Below, one piece after another: positions 1 through 6,306 of a stretch of 38,395 nt of DNA (its first letter is position 1; every line of letters starts with the position of its first letter). The DNA comes from Hymenobacter coccineus (GTDB lineage: Bacteria > Bacteroidota > Bacteroidia > Cytophagales > Hymenobacteraceae). The DNA lies in assembly GCF_001816125.1 (NCBI RefSeq), contig NZ_MDZA01000306.1, positions 1-38,395 on the forward strand. Reading direction: 5' to 3'. A model generated the notes under the pieces. It did no database searches, was not told the origin of the DNA, and saw nothing but the letters and a program-made list of their open reading frames with translations. The translations under genes were made by a program, and so were the position numbers.

Positions 1-1662
1 GTGCGCCGCGCCGGCCCCGAAGCCACCGCCGCGCTGGCCGCGCCCGCCCCGGCCGGTACCCTGGCCGATGCCCGCATCTACTACCATGGCACGGCCCCGC
101 ACGACGCCGGCGGGGGCTCGGCCGCCATCGGCAACGGCCTCGACCGCGCCGATGTGGTGACCTATGCCGGGGCCCCGCACCCTTACCAGGTGCTGTGGAC
201 GCTCTCCGAGCCGTTTGCGGCCCCCGAATGGTTTCCCTGCAAGCAGGTGCTGACGGACAAGGCCGACTCGTCGGACGTGTGGGTGACGACCACGGTGCCC
301 AACAAGGTGGGCTCGAATGGGGTGCTGGCCCGCACCGTGCCGCTGCCCGGCAACCGGGCGCGCTACGAGTGGAAATCGCGCCAACCCATTGCTTACTACC
401 TCATTTCGGTGGCCGTGGCCCCCTACGTTGAGTACGTGAACTACGCCAACCCCGCCGGGGGCCCCCGCGTGCCCATCGTGAACTACGTGTACGACCAGGC
501 GGCCCTCAACTTTTACCGCGCCGAAATCGACCGCACGCCGGGTTTCATCGAAAACTACGCCCGCCTGGTGGGGCCCTACCCGTTTGCCACCGAGAAGTAC
601 GGCCACAGCATGGCCCCCCTCGGCGGTGGCATGGAGCACCAGACCATGACCACCCAGGATGGCTTCGACTTCGCGCTGACCGCCCACGAGCTGTTCCACC
701 AGTGGTTTGGCGACAACGTGACCTGCGCCAGTTGGGCCGACGTGTGGCTCAACGAAAGCTTTGCCTCCTACGGCGAATACCTTTCCTACCAGGCTTTTGG
801 CCAGCCCGCCGACCCGGCCAACTGGCTCAACCAGGCCCGGGGCTATGCCCTGCGCAACCCTGGCAGCGTACTCGTGCCCGATACCACCGACGTGGCCCGC
901 ATCTTCAGCTACGACCTGAGCTATAAGAAGGGGGCCCTGGTGGTACACATGCTGCGCAACCTGCTGAACGACGACGCCAAATTCTTCCGGGCCCTGCAAA
1001 CCTACCAGCAACGCTTCGCCGGCGGCACCGCCCGCACCGCCGACATGCAGGTCGTGTTTGAGGCCGAAGCCGGCCGACCGCTGGGCTACTTCTTCCAGCA
1101 GTGGGTGCGGGGGCAGGGCTACCCCTCGCTGGCCGTGACCTTCAACCAGGTGGGCAGTACCGCCACCGTGCGCACCCGCGAAACAGTATCGCAACCCGCC
1201 GTAACACCCTTTTTTGACCTCGACGTGGACTACCTGCTCACCTTCACCGACGGTACCTCGCAGCGCCTGCGCCGCCGCCTGTCGCAGGCCGCCGATGCCT
1301 TCGACGTGCCCGTGGGCACCCGCCAAGTGGTAAGCATCGCCGCCAACCCCGACCAGGCCCTGCTGCTGCTGGCCAATTCCAGCGGTACCGACGCCTCGCT
1401 GGTCCTCAGCGCCAGGGCCCCCGCCGGGCCCGCGCTCGGCGCCTTTCCCAACCCGTGCCGCGAGGCGCTGCACCTGCCCGCGTTGCTGGGCCCCGCCACG
1501 GCGGAAGTGTTTGACGCCACCGGCCGCCGCGTAGCGGTGCAGGCCGTGCCGGCCACCGGGGCACAGGTGGCTACCCAGGCTTTAGCCCCAGGCCTGTACC
1601 TGCTGCGCCTCACCGATGCCCACGGCACGGCCGTCGGCCAGGCCCGCTTTGCTCGGGAATAG
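1..1662 (+). CDS. M1-family metallopeptidase with T9SS sorting domain (5' partial)
   Basis: Zinc aminopeptidase of family M1, probably exported to the cell surface or medium. The reading frame is open to the left edge, so the signal peptide and most of the N-terminal domain are missing; the GTG at base 1 is probably not the real start. Visible residues: the exopeptidase motif GGGMEHQ (about 208-214), the zinc motif HELFH (229-233) and the third ligand in NES (E252), exactly 18 residues after the second histidine, as the family requires. After the catalytic domain comes a beta-rich stretch. The last 70 or so residues (from FPNPCREALHLP to the end) form a type A C-terminal sorting domain, with FDATGRRV and LAPGLYLLRL. 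Such domains direct proteins through the type IX secretion system. The neighbouring gene is convergent. Family assignment is firm; the peptide substrate is unknown. Confidence 0.93.
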   Translation: MRRAGPEATAALAAPAPAGTLADARIYYHGTAPHDAGGGSAAIGNGLDRADVVTYAGAPHPYQVLWTLSEPFAAPEWFPCKQVLTDKADSSDVWVTTTVPNKVGSNGVLARTVPLPGNRARYEWKSRQPIAYYLISVAVAPYVEYVNYANPAGGPRVPIVNYVYDQAALNFYRAEIDRTPGFIENYARLVGPYPFATEKYGHSMAPLGGGMEHQTMTTQDGFDFALTAHELFHQWFGDNVTCASWADVWLNESFASYGEYLSYQAFGQPADPANWLNQARGYALRNPGSVLVPDTTDVARIFSYDLSYKKGALVVHMLRNLLNDDAKFFRALQTYQQRFAGGTARTADMQVVFEAEAGRPLGYFFQQWVRGQGYPSLAVTFNQVGSTATVRTRETVSQPAVTPFFDLDVDYLLTFTDGTSQRLRRRLSQAADAFDVPVGTRQVVSIAANPDQALLLLANSSGTDASLVLSARAPAGPALGAFPNPCREALHLPALLGPATAEVFDATGRRVAVQAVPATGAQVATQALAPGLYLLRLTDAHGTAVGQARFARE

Positions 1663-1687
1663 CCTTTCGGGCGTTGGCCTAAAGCAG

Positions 1688-1721
1688 CGCGGCCCGGCGA
1701 CTTTTCAGTCGTCGGGCCGCG
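1688..1721. terminator. stem-loop between convergent genes
   Basis: A 13-14 bp stem (GCGGCCCGGCGAC against GTCGTCGGGCCGC, one G-T wobble) with loop TTTTCA lies 26 bases after the M1 peptidase stop and before the 3' end of the convergent gene. No T-tract follows on the plus strand, so termination is inferred from stem strength and position only. Confidence 0.45.
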
Positions 1722-1836
1722 TTCACGCTGATTCGGAGCCGCTGTTATTTTAGCGAGTGTAATCCGGCGCAGCCCTGCGGGCAATTTGCCGGCCTCCGTT
1801 TTGCCCACGAGTAATTCGCTCCGGGGCCCTAATGAA

Positions 1837-2478
1837 TTATAAGCTTGTGTAAGCCAGCCGTTTTTCCCGCTCCTCGGGGGTGGGCGGGGGGGCGTCGAAC
1901 ACCGTGCGCAATAGGTCCTCGAATGGCGTGGCGGGCGTGAAGCCGGGCTCCAGCACGGGGTTGACGGCCACGCGGATGAAGAGGGGCTGGCCGTTGAGGC
2001 TCACCAAATCGAGCGTCACGAGGCCGTAGCGCTGGTTGCACCGGCCACTATCGGGGCAATCGGTGGGCGGCGGCTTGAAGAGCTGCTTGAAGGTGTGCTC
2101 GCGCAGGCTCTCGTGGCGGCGGGTACACTCGTCGGCGGAGGCGCGGTGGTAGCCCAGGGACACCATCTGCTCGCCCACGTACTCATAGAAGTGCCGGAAG
2201 TTGCCGGATCCTCCGAAGTCGTCGTCGTCGTAGAACAGCATGGCGCCCTGGCGGCCGTCTTCGCGCAGCGGCTCGGCCCGCAGGCCGTGCCGCCGGCCCG
2301 CGCCGCCGCGGTGCAAGTGGTAGGCCTTGTAGTAGGGCCCCAGCCAGTTGCGGTAGATGCGCCCGGCCACCCACTGCGCGTGCCGCTTGGCCTGCGCCGC
2401 CGTGAGGGCAAACGGCTTCCAATCACCGGCAGCGGCCGATGGGGGAGACGAAAACAAGGAGCGCAGGAAAGACCGCAC
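1837..2478 (-). CDS. conserved hypothetical protein
   Basis: A protein of 213 residues that I do not recognise. The frame is uninterrupted, with strong G/C at third codon positions, and it is the only plausible frame on either strand here. The start is a GTG at 2478; no in-frame ATG lies close upstream. There is no clear signal peptide, although the first 15 residues are basic-hydrophobic (RSFLRSLFSS). An acidic patch FYDDDDFGG lies near residue 85, several Cys and His residues lie in the middle (DECTRRHESLREH, then CPDSGRC), and the C-terminal third is regular (LVTLDLVSLNGQPLFIRVAV). The acidic and Cys/His groups could bind metal, but this is a guess. It ends towards the M1 peptidase and is separated from the upstream DUF2147 gene by a terminator, so it is probably a single-gene unit. 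Confidence 0.75.
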   Translation of the reverse strand: MRSFLRSLFSSPPSAAAGDWKPFALTAAQAKRHAQWVAGRIYRNWLGPYYKAYHLHRGGAGRRHGLRAEPLREDGRQGAMLFYDDDDFGGSGNFRHFYEYVGEQMVSLGYHRASADECTRRHESLREHTFKQLFKPPPTDCPDSGRCNQRYGLVTLDLVSLNGQPLFIRVAVNPVLEPGFTPATPFEDLLRTVFDAPPPTPEEREKRLAYTSL

Positions 2479-2575
2479 GGCCGGGTGGAAGGTGAGAAGT
2501 AACAGTGGAGTGCAACCCCCAGCGTTTTCAAATAGTTTTAATATTTTTCGGGCTTTTGGGCCCCGGGGCGCGCAT

Positions 2576-2612
2576 AAAAAAGCCGGCTCCCGGGCGGAGG
2601 CCGGCTTTTTTT
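2576..2612 (-). terminator. factor-independent terminator of the DUF2147 gene
   Basis: Stem GCCGGC / GCCGGC (2582-2587 and 2600-2605) with a loop that can pair further, flanked by A6 on the left and T7 on the right. On the minus strand it reads stem then T6, 13 bases past the stop of the DUF2147 gene. The symmetric A and T tracts would make it work in both directions. Confidence 0.8.
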
Positions 2613-2624
2613 AGGGTGAAGGGC

Positions 2625-3065
2625 CTACTTAACGCGCGTCCAGGCTTGTGATTTTCCGATGAGCGAAAAGCCGATGTAGCCTTTCACTTCCATCGCGTTA
2701 GCACTCTCCATCTTCATGTAGCACGAGTAGGTTTTGCCGCTTTCCGGGTCGTAGATCTTGCCGTCGTCCCACTTGTTATCGTCGTCGTACTTGAAGCCCT
2801 GCATGAACACCAGGCCCAGGCGCGGGCGGCTACGGAGCTTGGGGTCAGGGTTTTGTGAGTCGGTTTTGGGCTTGCCCGTGGCCGGGTCGTTGGGGGTGGC
2901 AAGGGTCACAATTTTACCGCATAGCTTGTCGCCGCACTTATAAATCTCAAACGTGGCCTTTTTCTCGGCATTGGTCCACACGCCCAGCGGGCTCAGTGTT
3001 TGGGCCGAGGCCAGGCGGCTACCGGCCAGCGCCAGCACAACCAACAGGAAAAGCAGTTTTTTCAT
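2625..3065 (-). CDS. DUF2147 family exported protein
   Basis: A small secreted protein of 146 residues. The ATG at 3065 is chosen because it begins a clean signal peptide (MKKLLFLLVVLALAG, then LASAQ as cleavage site); the frame is open further upstream but codes no plausible sequence there. The mature part shows the DUF2147 pattern: GVWTNAEKKATFEIYKCGD near the start, LCGKIV, a central R-G-L turn (RPRLGLVFMQGFKYD), the GKIYDPESGKTYSC block, and a C-terminal GYIGFSLIGKSQAWTRV. Family members are small periplasmic or outer-membrane-associated beta-barrel-like proteins of unknown function that often appear under envelope or nutrient stress. Two cysteines of the mature protein (KCGDKLCG) could form a disulfide. 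It is an isolated gene with its own terminator. Confidence 0.9.
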   Translation of the reverse strand: MKKLLFLLVVLALAGSRLASAQTLSPLGVWTNAEKKATFEIYKCGDKLCGKIVTLATPNDPATGKPKTDSQNPDPKLRSRPRLGLVFMQGFKYDDDNKWDDGKIYDPESGKTYSCYMKMESANAMEVKGYIGFSLIGKSQAWTRVK

Positions 3066-3305
3066 GGGTGGGGAAAGGAAAATTTTATGAGGTAAGGGTG
3101 AAGTAAAAAACGCTGGGGAAAAGGTAAGGCAAATACTTGGGCCCACCGAATGCCGCCCCGGGGCCGGCCAAGGCAAGTTTGCGGCCAAAGTGAGCGGCCG
3201 CGCGCCAACCAAAAAAAACGCCCCAACCGGGTAAAATCAATGGCCCTGAAAATCAGCCTGCCACCGCCAAATTTTGCCCTTTTCCAATAAAAGGCCCCCA
3301 ATAAT

Positions 3306-3335
3306 TTTGAACCTTACGCCAGGCTTCTAACTTTG
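3306..3335 (+). promoter_or_regulatory. Bacteroidota-type promoter of the 3341-3667 transcript
   Basis: TTTG at 3306-3309, then 18 bases, then TAACTTTG at 3328-3335. This is a full match to the -33 TTTG and -7 TAnnTTTG consensus known for the main sigma factor of this phylum. Start of transcription is expected near 3341. No annotated gene lies downstream on this strand before the terminator at 3624. Confidence 0.7.
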
Positions 3336-3416
3336 ACACTCAGTAGCGAGTGCTACGACCCCGCCCAAGCAACCCTAATGTGCTGGGCCGCGCAGGCGGG
3401 GCTATGTGGAACGTAA

Positions 3417-3427
3417 AGAAAGGAGGT
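3417..3427 (+). promoter_or_regulatory. extended Shine-Dalgarno / anti-16S element
   Basis: AGAAAGGAGGT is perfectly complementary over 11 bases to the usual 16S rRNA 3' end ACCUCCUUUCU. It ends 6 bases before the ATG at 3433. Shine-Dalgarno sequences are generally weak or absent in Bacteroidota, because the ribosome occludes its anti-SD; a match of this length is therefore unusual. Confidence 0.6.
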
Positions 3428-3432
3428 ACAAA

Positions 3433-3504
3433 ATGTCTAGTAGTCCCAACCAAATCCTGCCAAGCCTGTCCAATGTCGTACGCATCACCGCCGTGCGCGC
3501 TTAG
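3433..3504 (+). CDS. possible 23-residue peptide inside the candidate RNA
   Basis: ATG at 3433 to TAG at 3502-3504, placed at ideal distance behind the extended Shine-Dalgarno sequence at 3417-3427. The peptide begins MSSSPNQILPSLSNV and ends RITAVRA. It is polar with a basic end, has no signal peptide and no membrane segment, and so does not look like a type I toxin. It resembles nothing I recognise. It could be a leader peptide whose translation alters folding of the RNA, or the ORF could be accidental and the SD-like element act on its own. Coding is inferred from the start context only. Confidence 0.35.
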   Translation: MSSSPNQILPSLSNVVRITAVRA

Positions 3505-3623
3505 ATAACAGCTATGCGGGGCCACGCTAACCTTTAGCGCGGACCTACGTTGGCCCAGGTCTTACTGTTAAAGACGCCGGAGCTGTACCCCAGCTGCGCC
3601 GTTTGGTAAGATTTGAAGGATTA

Positions 3624-3667
3624 GATGCCCGGTTTGCCACTCGTTGGCGAACCGGGCATCGCTTTTT
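3624..3667 (+). terminator. factor-independent terminator of the small transcript
   Basis: An 11-bp perfect stem GATGCCCGGTT / AACCGGGCATC (3624-3634 and 3650-3660) followed by GCTTTTTTA on the plus strand. The minus-strand side has no T-tract, so it serves a plus-strand transcript, for which 3341 onward is the only candidate. Confidence 0.85.
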
Positions 3668-3697
3668 TAGGGCCCCCAGCAACGGGCCTCGGGGGCA

Positions 3698-4248
3698 TTA
3701 GTCCAGCACCCGCCGCACCTGCAAAAACCGGGTTTCGTAGCCCGTGCCCTCAATGGCGCTGACCTTCACGCCCGACTCGCGCTGCGCCGAGGAGGCGTGC
3801 ACGAAGCGCACCGGCAGGGCCCCCGCCGCCGAAACCACGATGCCCGCGTGGCCGGCCGTGGTGCTGCCCGGGGCGTGCCGGCAACACCACCAGGTCGCCG
3901 GGCCGCGCCGCGGCGCGCGGCACCGCCGCCCCGCGCCAATGAGTAAGGCCGTGGAATGGGGTACGGCCACGCCGAAGCGCCCGTACACGTACTGCACGAA
4001 GCCCGAGCAGTCGAAGCCCGCGGTGGGGCTGGTGCCGGCGTAGCGGTACGGGGCCCCTAGCTGCCGCAAGGCCAAAGCCACCACGCTGTCGGCCCGGCTA
4101 CCCGCCGGGCCCCGGCGGGAGGCGCGGGGGGGCGCACCGCTGTAGATGCGGCCGGGACGGGCCGCGCCGGGGCTGCGGGTTTGGGCCGAGTAAACAGCCC
4201 GACAATGGCCGCGGCCAGTCCAATAAAAATCAACCAGATAATGCGCAT
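3698..4248 (-). pseudogene. NlpC/P60 cysteine hydrolase, frameshifted
   Basis: A membrane-anchored or exported peptidoglycan hydrolase (NlpC/P60) broken over several frames. The N-terminus is read from the ATG at 4248 (MRIIWLIFIGLAAAIVGLF, one membrane segment, then a Pro/Ala-rich linker). Near the G7 run at 4126-4132 the frame must change to reach ADSVVALALRQLGAPYRYAG and FDCSGFVQYVYGRFG, which contains the catalytic Cys. Around the C4 run at 3929-3932 the frame must change again to read the conserved RPGDLVVLP segment, and near 3867-3873 it must change back to GHAGIVV (catalytic His) and the C-terminus ending RRVLD. With these three one-base changes a complete protein of about 180 residues is recovered. 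Either the gene is decayed or the sequence has homopolymer errors. It is divergent from the M61 peptidase. Confidence 0.75.
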
Positions 4249-4370
4249 GGGCCAGCAGGGGCGGGGCGCTAGGGCCCCAGCGGCCTAAACGCAGCCGGGG
4301 CCCGCTAGGTTGGTGGCGCGCCGGGGGGCTTACTTTGCGGCTTGGCTTTTTACCATTTTTTCCTTTGACG

Positions 4371-6221
4371 ATGCCCAACTACTTCCGCCTGCTCGGCGGC
4401 TTGGCCGCCGGGGCCCTATTGGCCGCGCCCGCCGGGGCCCGCCCGCTGGCCCCGGCGCCCGCCGTGCCCACGCTGCGCTACACGCTGGCCATGCCCGCGC
4501 CCCAAACCCACTACTTTGAAGTAGGCGTGGCCCTGAGCGGTTTCGTCCAAGACTACACCGACGTGAAGATGCCGGTGTGGGCCCCGGGCTCGTACCTGGT
4601 GCGCGAGTACGCCAAAAACGTGGAGGGCTTCCAGGCCACCGGCGCCAATGGCCAGGCCCTGGCGGTGGAGAAAATTGACAAGAACACCTGGCGTGTGCGC
4701 CACCCCAAGCAGGCCGATTTCAAGGTGGCCTACCGCGTGTACGCCTTCGAGCTGAGCGTGCGCACGAGCTTCATCGACGCCGACCACGGCTACCTCAACG
4801 GCAGCAGCGTGTTCGTGTACCCGGCCCTGAACAAGGGCTTGGCGAGCACCGTGGCGGTGCAGCCGGCCGCTGGCTGGGCCCAGGTGAGCACGGCCCTGCG
4901 CCCCGTTGCGGGCGGCGCCAAATTTACCTACCAGGCCGCGAGCTACGACGAGCTGGCCGACTCGCCGATGGAGATCGGCAACCAGAAAGTGCTGCAATTC
5001 ACGGCCAACGGCACGGTGCACCAGGTGGCCATGTACGGCACCTACCAGGTGGACGAAACCCGCCTGCTGGCCGATATGAAGAAGATCTGCGAGGGCGCGC
5101 AGGCCGTGGTGGGCCAAAACCCCTTGGACCACTACCTCTTCATCGTGCACAACCTGGAGCGCGGCGGCGGGGGCCTGGAGCACCTATACTCCACCACGTT
5201 GGAGGTGAGCCGCACGGCCTACAACACGGAGGCCGGCTACAAGGGCTTCCTGCGGCTGGCGGCCCACGAGTACTTCCACCTCTACAACGTCAAGCGCATC
5301 CGCCCGGTGGCCCTGGGGCCCTTCGACTACGACAAGGAGAACTACACGCACATGCTCTGGGTGAGCGAGGGCATGACCGAGTACTTCGCCAACCTCATCA
5401 ACGAGCGCACCGGCTTCTACGATCAGCAAGGGTATCTCGACCACCTGGCCAGCACCATTGGCACGGTGGAGAACGCGCCTGGCAACAAGGTGCAATCGGC
5501 CTCCGAGGCCAGCTTCGACGCCTGGATTAAGTACTACCGGCCCAACGAAAACTCGCCCAACACGGGCATCAGCTACTACGACAAGGGCGAAACCATTGGC
5601 CTGGTGCTCGACCTAATGATCATCAACGCCACCCAGGGCCAGAAGCACCTCGACGACGTGTTCCGCCTGCTCTACGACACCTATTACAAGAAGCTGGGCC
5701 GCGGCTTCACCGACCAGGAGTACCAGGACGCAGTGGCCACGGTGGCGGGCCAGCGCTTCGACGATTTCTTCAAGCAGAGCGTGTACGGCACTAAAACCGT
5801 GGACTATGCCACGGCCTTCGGTTACGCGGGCCTGGGCTTCAGCAGCGCGCCGGCCAACCCCAACGGCACGGCGGGCGCCACGTTCTCAACCCGTACCGGC
5901 CGCTTGCTCGTCACGGGCGTAGAGCGCGACGGCGCCGCCTGGACCGACGGCCTCAACGTGAACGATGAGGTGCTGCTCATCAACGGTGCCGCAGCTGCGC
6001 AGGAAAATTTCGAACCCGTACCCGGGGGGCCCGCAACTACTCTGCGACTGCGAGGTAGTTCGCCCGGCACGCCCCTCAAGCTGCAAGTGCGCCGCGACGG
6101 CCTCCCGCGCGAACTCACCCTGACCTACCGCGCCGACCCTGACCAGCGCTTCACCGTTCAGCCGCTGCCCAACCCCACCGCCGCCCAGCAAAAGGTGCTG
6201 GCCAAGTGGCTGGGTAAATAG
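4371..6221 (+). CDS. M61 glycyl-aminopeptidase-like protease with PDZ domain
   Basis: Exported metalloprotease of family M61, 616 residues from the ATG at 4371. This start is preferred over a TTG at 4335 because it begins a standard signal peptide (MPNYFRLLGGLAAGALLA, cleaved near AGA-RP). An N-terminal beta-rich domain includes WAPGSYLVREYAKNVEGF and the RTSFID segment. The catalytic domain has the zinc motif HEYFH (about 299-303), followed by the family signature NVKRIRP and the third ligand in WVSEGMTEYF (E at about 333). A PDZ domain occupies roughly 505-600 (GLNVNDEVLLINGAAA). Family members remove N-terminal glycine or alanine from peptides in the periplasm. A bidirectional terminator separates it from kup. 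Assignment is firm, the physiological substrate unknown. Confidence 0.93.
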   Translation: MPNYFRLLGGLAAGALLAAPAGARPLAPAPAVPTLRYTLAMPAPQTHYFEVGVALSGFVQDYTDVKMPVWAPGSYLVREYAKNVEGFQATGANGQALAVEKIDKNTWRVRHPKQADFKVAYRVYAFELSVRTSFIDADHGYLNGSSVFVYPALNKGLASTVAVQPAAGWAQVSTALRPVAGGAKFTYQAASYDELADSPMEIGNQKVLQFTANGTVHQVAMYGTYQVDETRLLADMKKICEGAQAVVGQNPLDHYLFIVHNLERGGGGLEHLYSTTLEVSRTAYNTEAGYKGFLRLAAHEYFHLYNVKRIRPVALGPFDYDKENYTHMLWVSEGMTEYFANLINERTGFYDQQGYLDHLASTIGTVENAPGNKVQSASEASFDAWIKYYRPNENSPNTGISYYDKGETIGLVLDLMIINATQGQKHLDDVFRLLYDTYYKKLGRGFTDQEYQDAVATVAGQRFDDFFKQSVYGTKTVDYATAFGYAGLGFSSAPANPNGTAGATFSTRTGRLLVTGVERDGAAWTDGLNVNDEVLLINGAAAAQENFEPVPGGPATTLRLRGSSPGTPLKLQVRRDGLPRELTLTYRADPDQRFTVQPLPNPTAAQQKVLAKWLGK

Positions 6222-6245
6222 GGCCCCGGGCGCTTTGCTTCGGCC

Positions 6246-6289
6246 AAAAAACAGGGCCCCCACGCAATTGCGTGGGGGCCCTGTTTTTT
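6246..6289. terminator. bidirectional terminator between M61 peptidase and kup
   Basis: A perfect palindrome with A6 on the left and T6 on the right around the stem CAGGGCCCCCACGC / GCGTGGGGGCCCTG (loop AATT). It lies between two convergent genes and would stop transcription from both sides. Confidence 0.93.
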
Positions 6290-6306
6290 GGGCTTAATCG
6301 GCGGTT

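Larger units (their letters stand above)
3341..3667 (+). ncRNA. candidate structured RNA, unclassified, about 325 nt
   Basis: The stretch between the promoter at 3306 and the terminator at 3624 behaves like one short transcription unit. It contains a series of local hairpins: GTAGC/GCTAC with loop GAGT (3343-3356), CCCCGCC/GGCGGGG (3359-3401) with an inner or alternative GCCC-A-AGCA/TGCTGGGC pairing (3363-3388), CGCTAA/TTAGCG (3525-3539), GACCT/AGGTC (3542-3561), and the terminator stem. An 11-nt complement of the 16S rRNA tail sits at 3417-3427 in a stretch without an obvious local partner, followed by a 23-codon ORF. I could not match it to tmRNA (no CCA-ending acceptor or tag), RNase P RNA (no conserved core motifs) or SRP RNA (no GGAAG tetraloop region). 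It may be a regulatory RNA, a small mRNA or both. Confidence 0.5.

Noticed and set aside
3340..3525. Minus-strand open frame of 61 codons
   Set aside because: It lies antisense to the promoter-to-terminator unit, has no start context and codes no recognisable sequence.
3341..3667. tmRNA, RNase P RNA or SRP RNA
   Set aside because: None of their conserved core motifs is present: no tRNA-like end with tag frame, no RNase P core, no SRP tetraloop domain.
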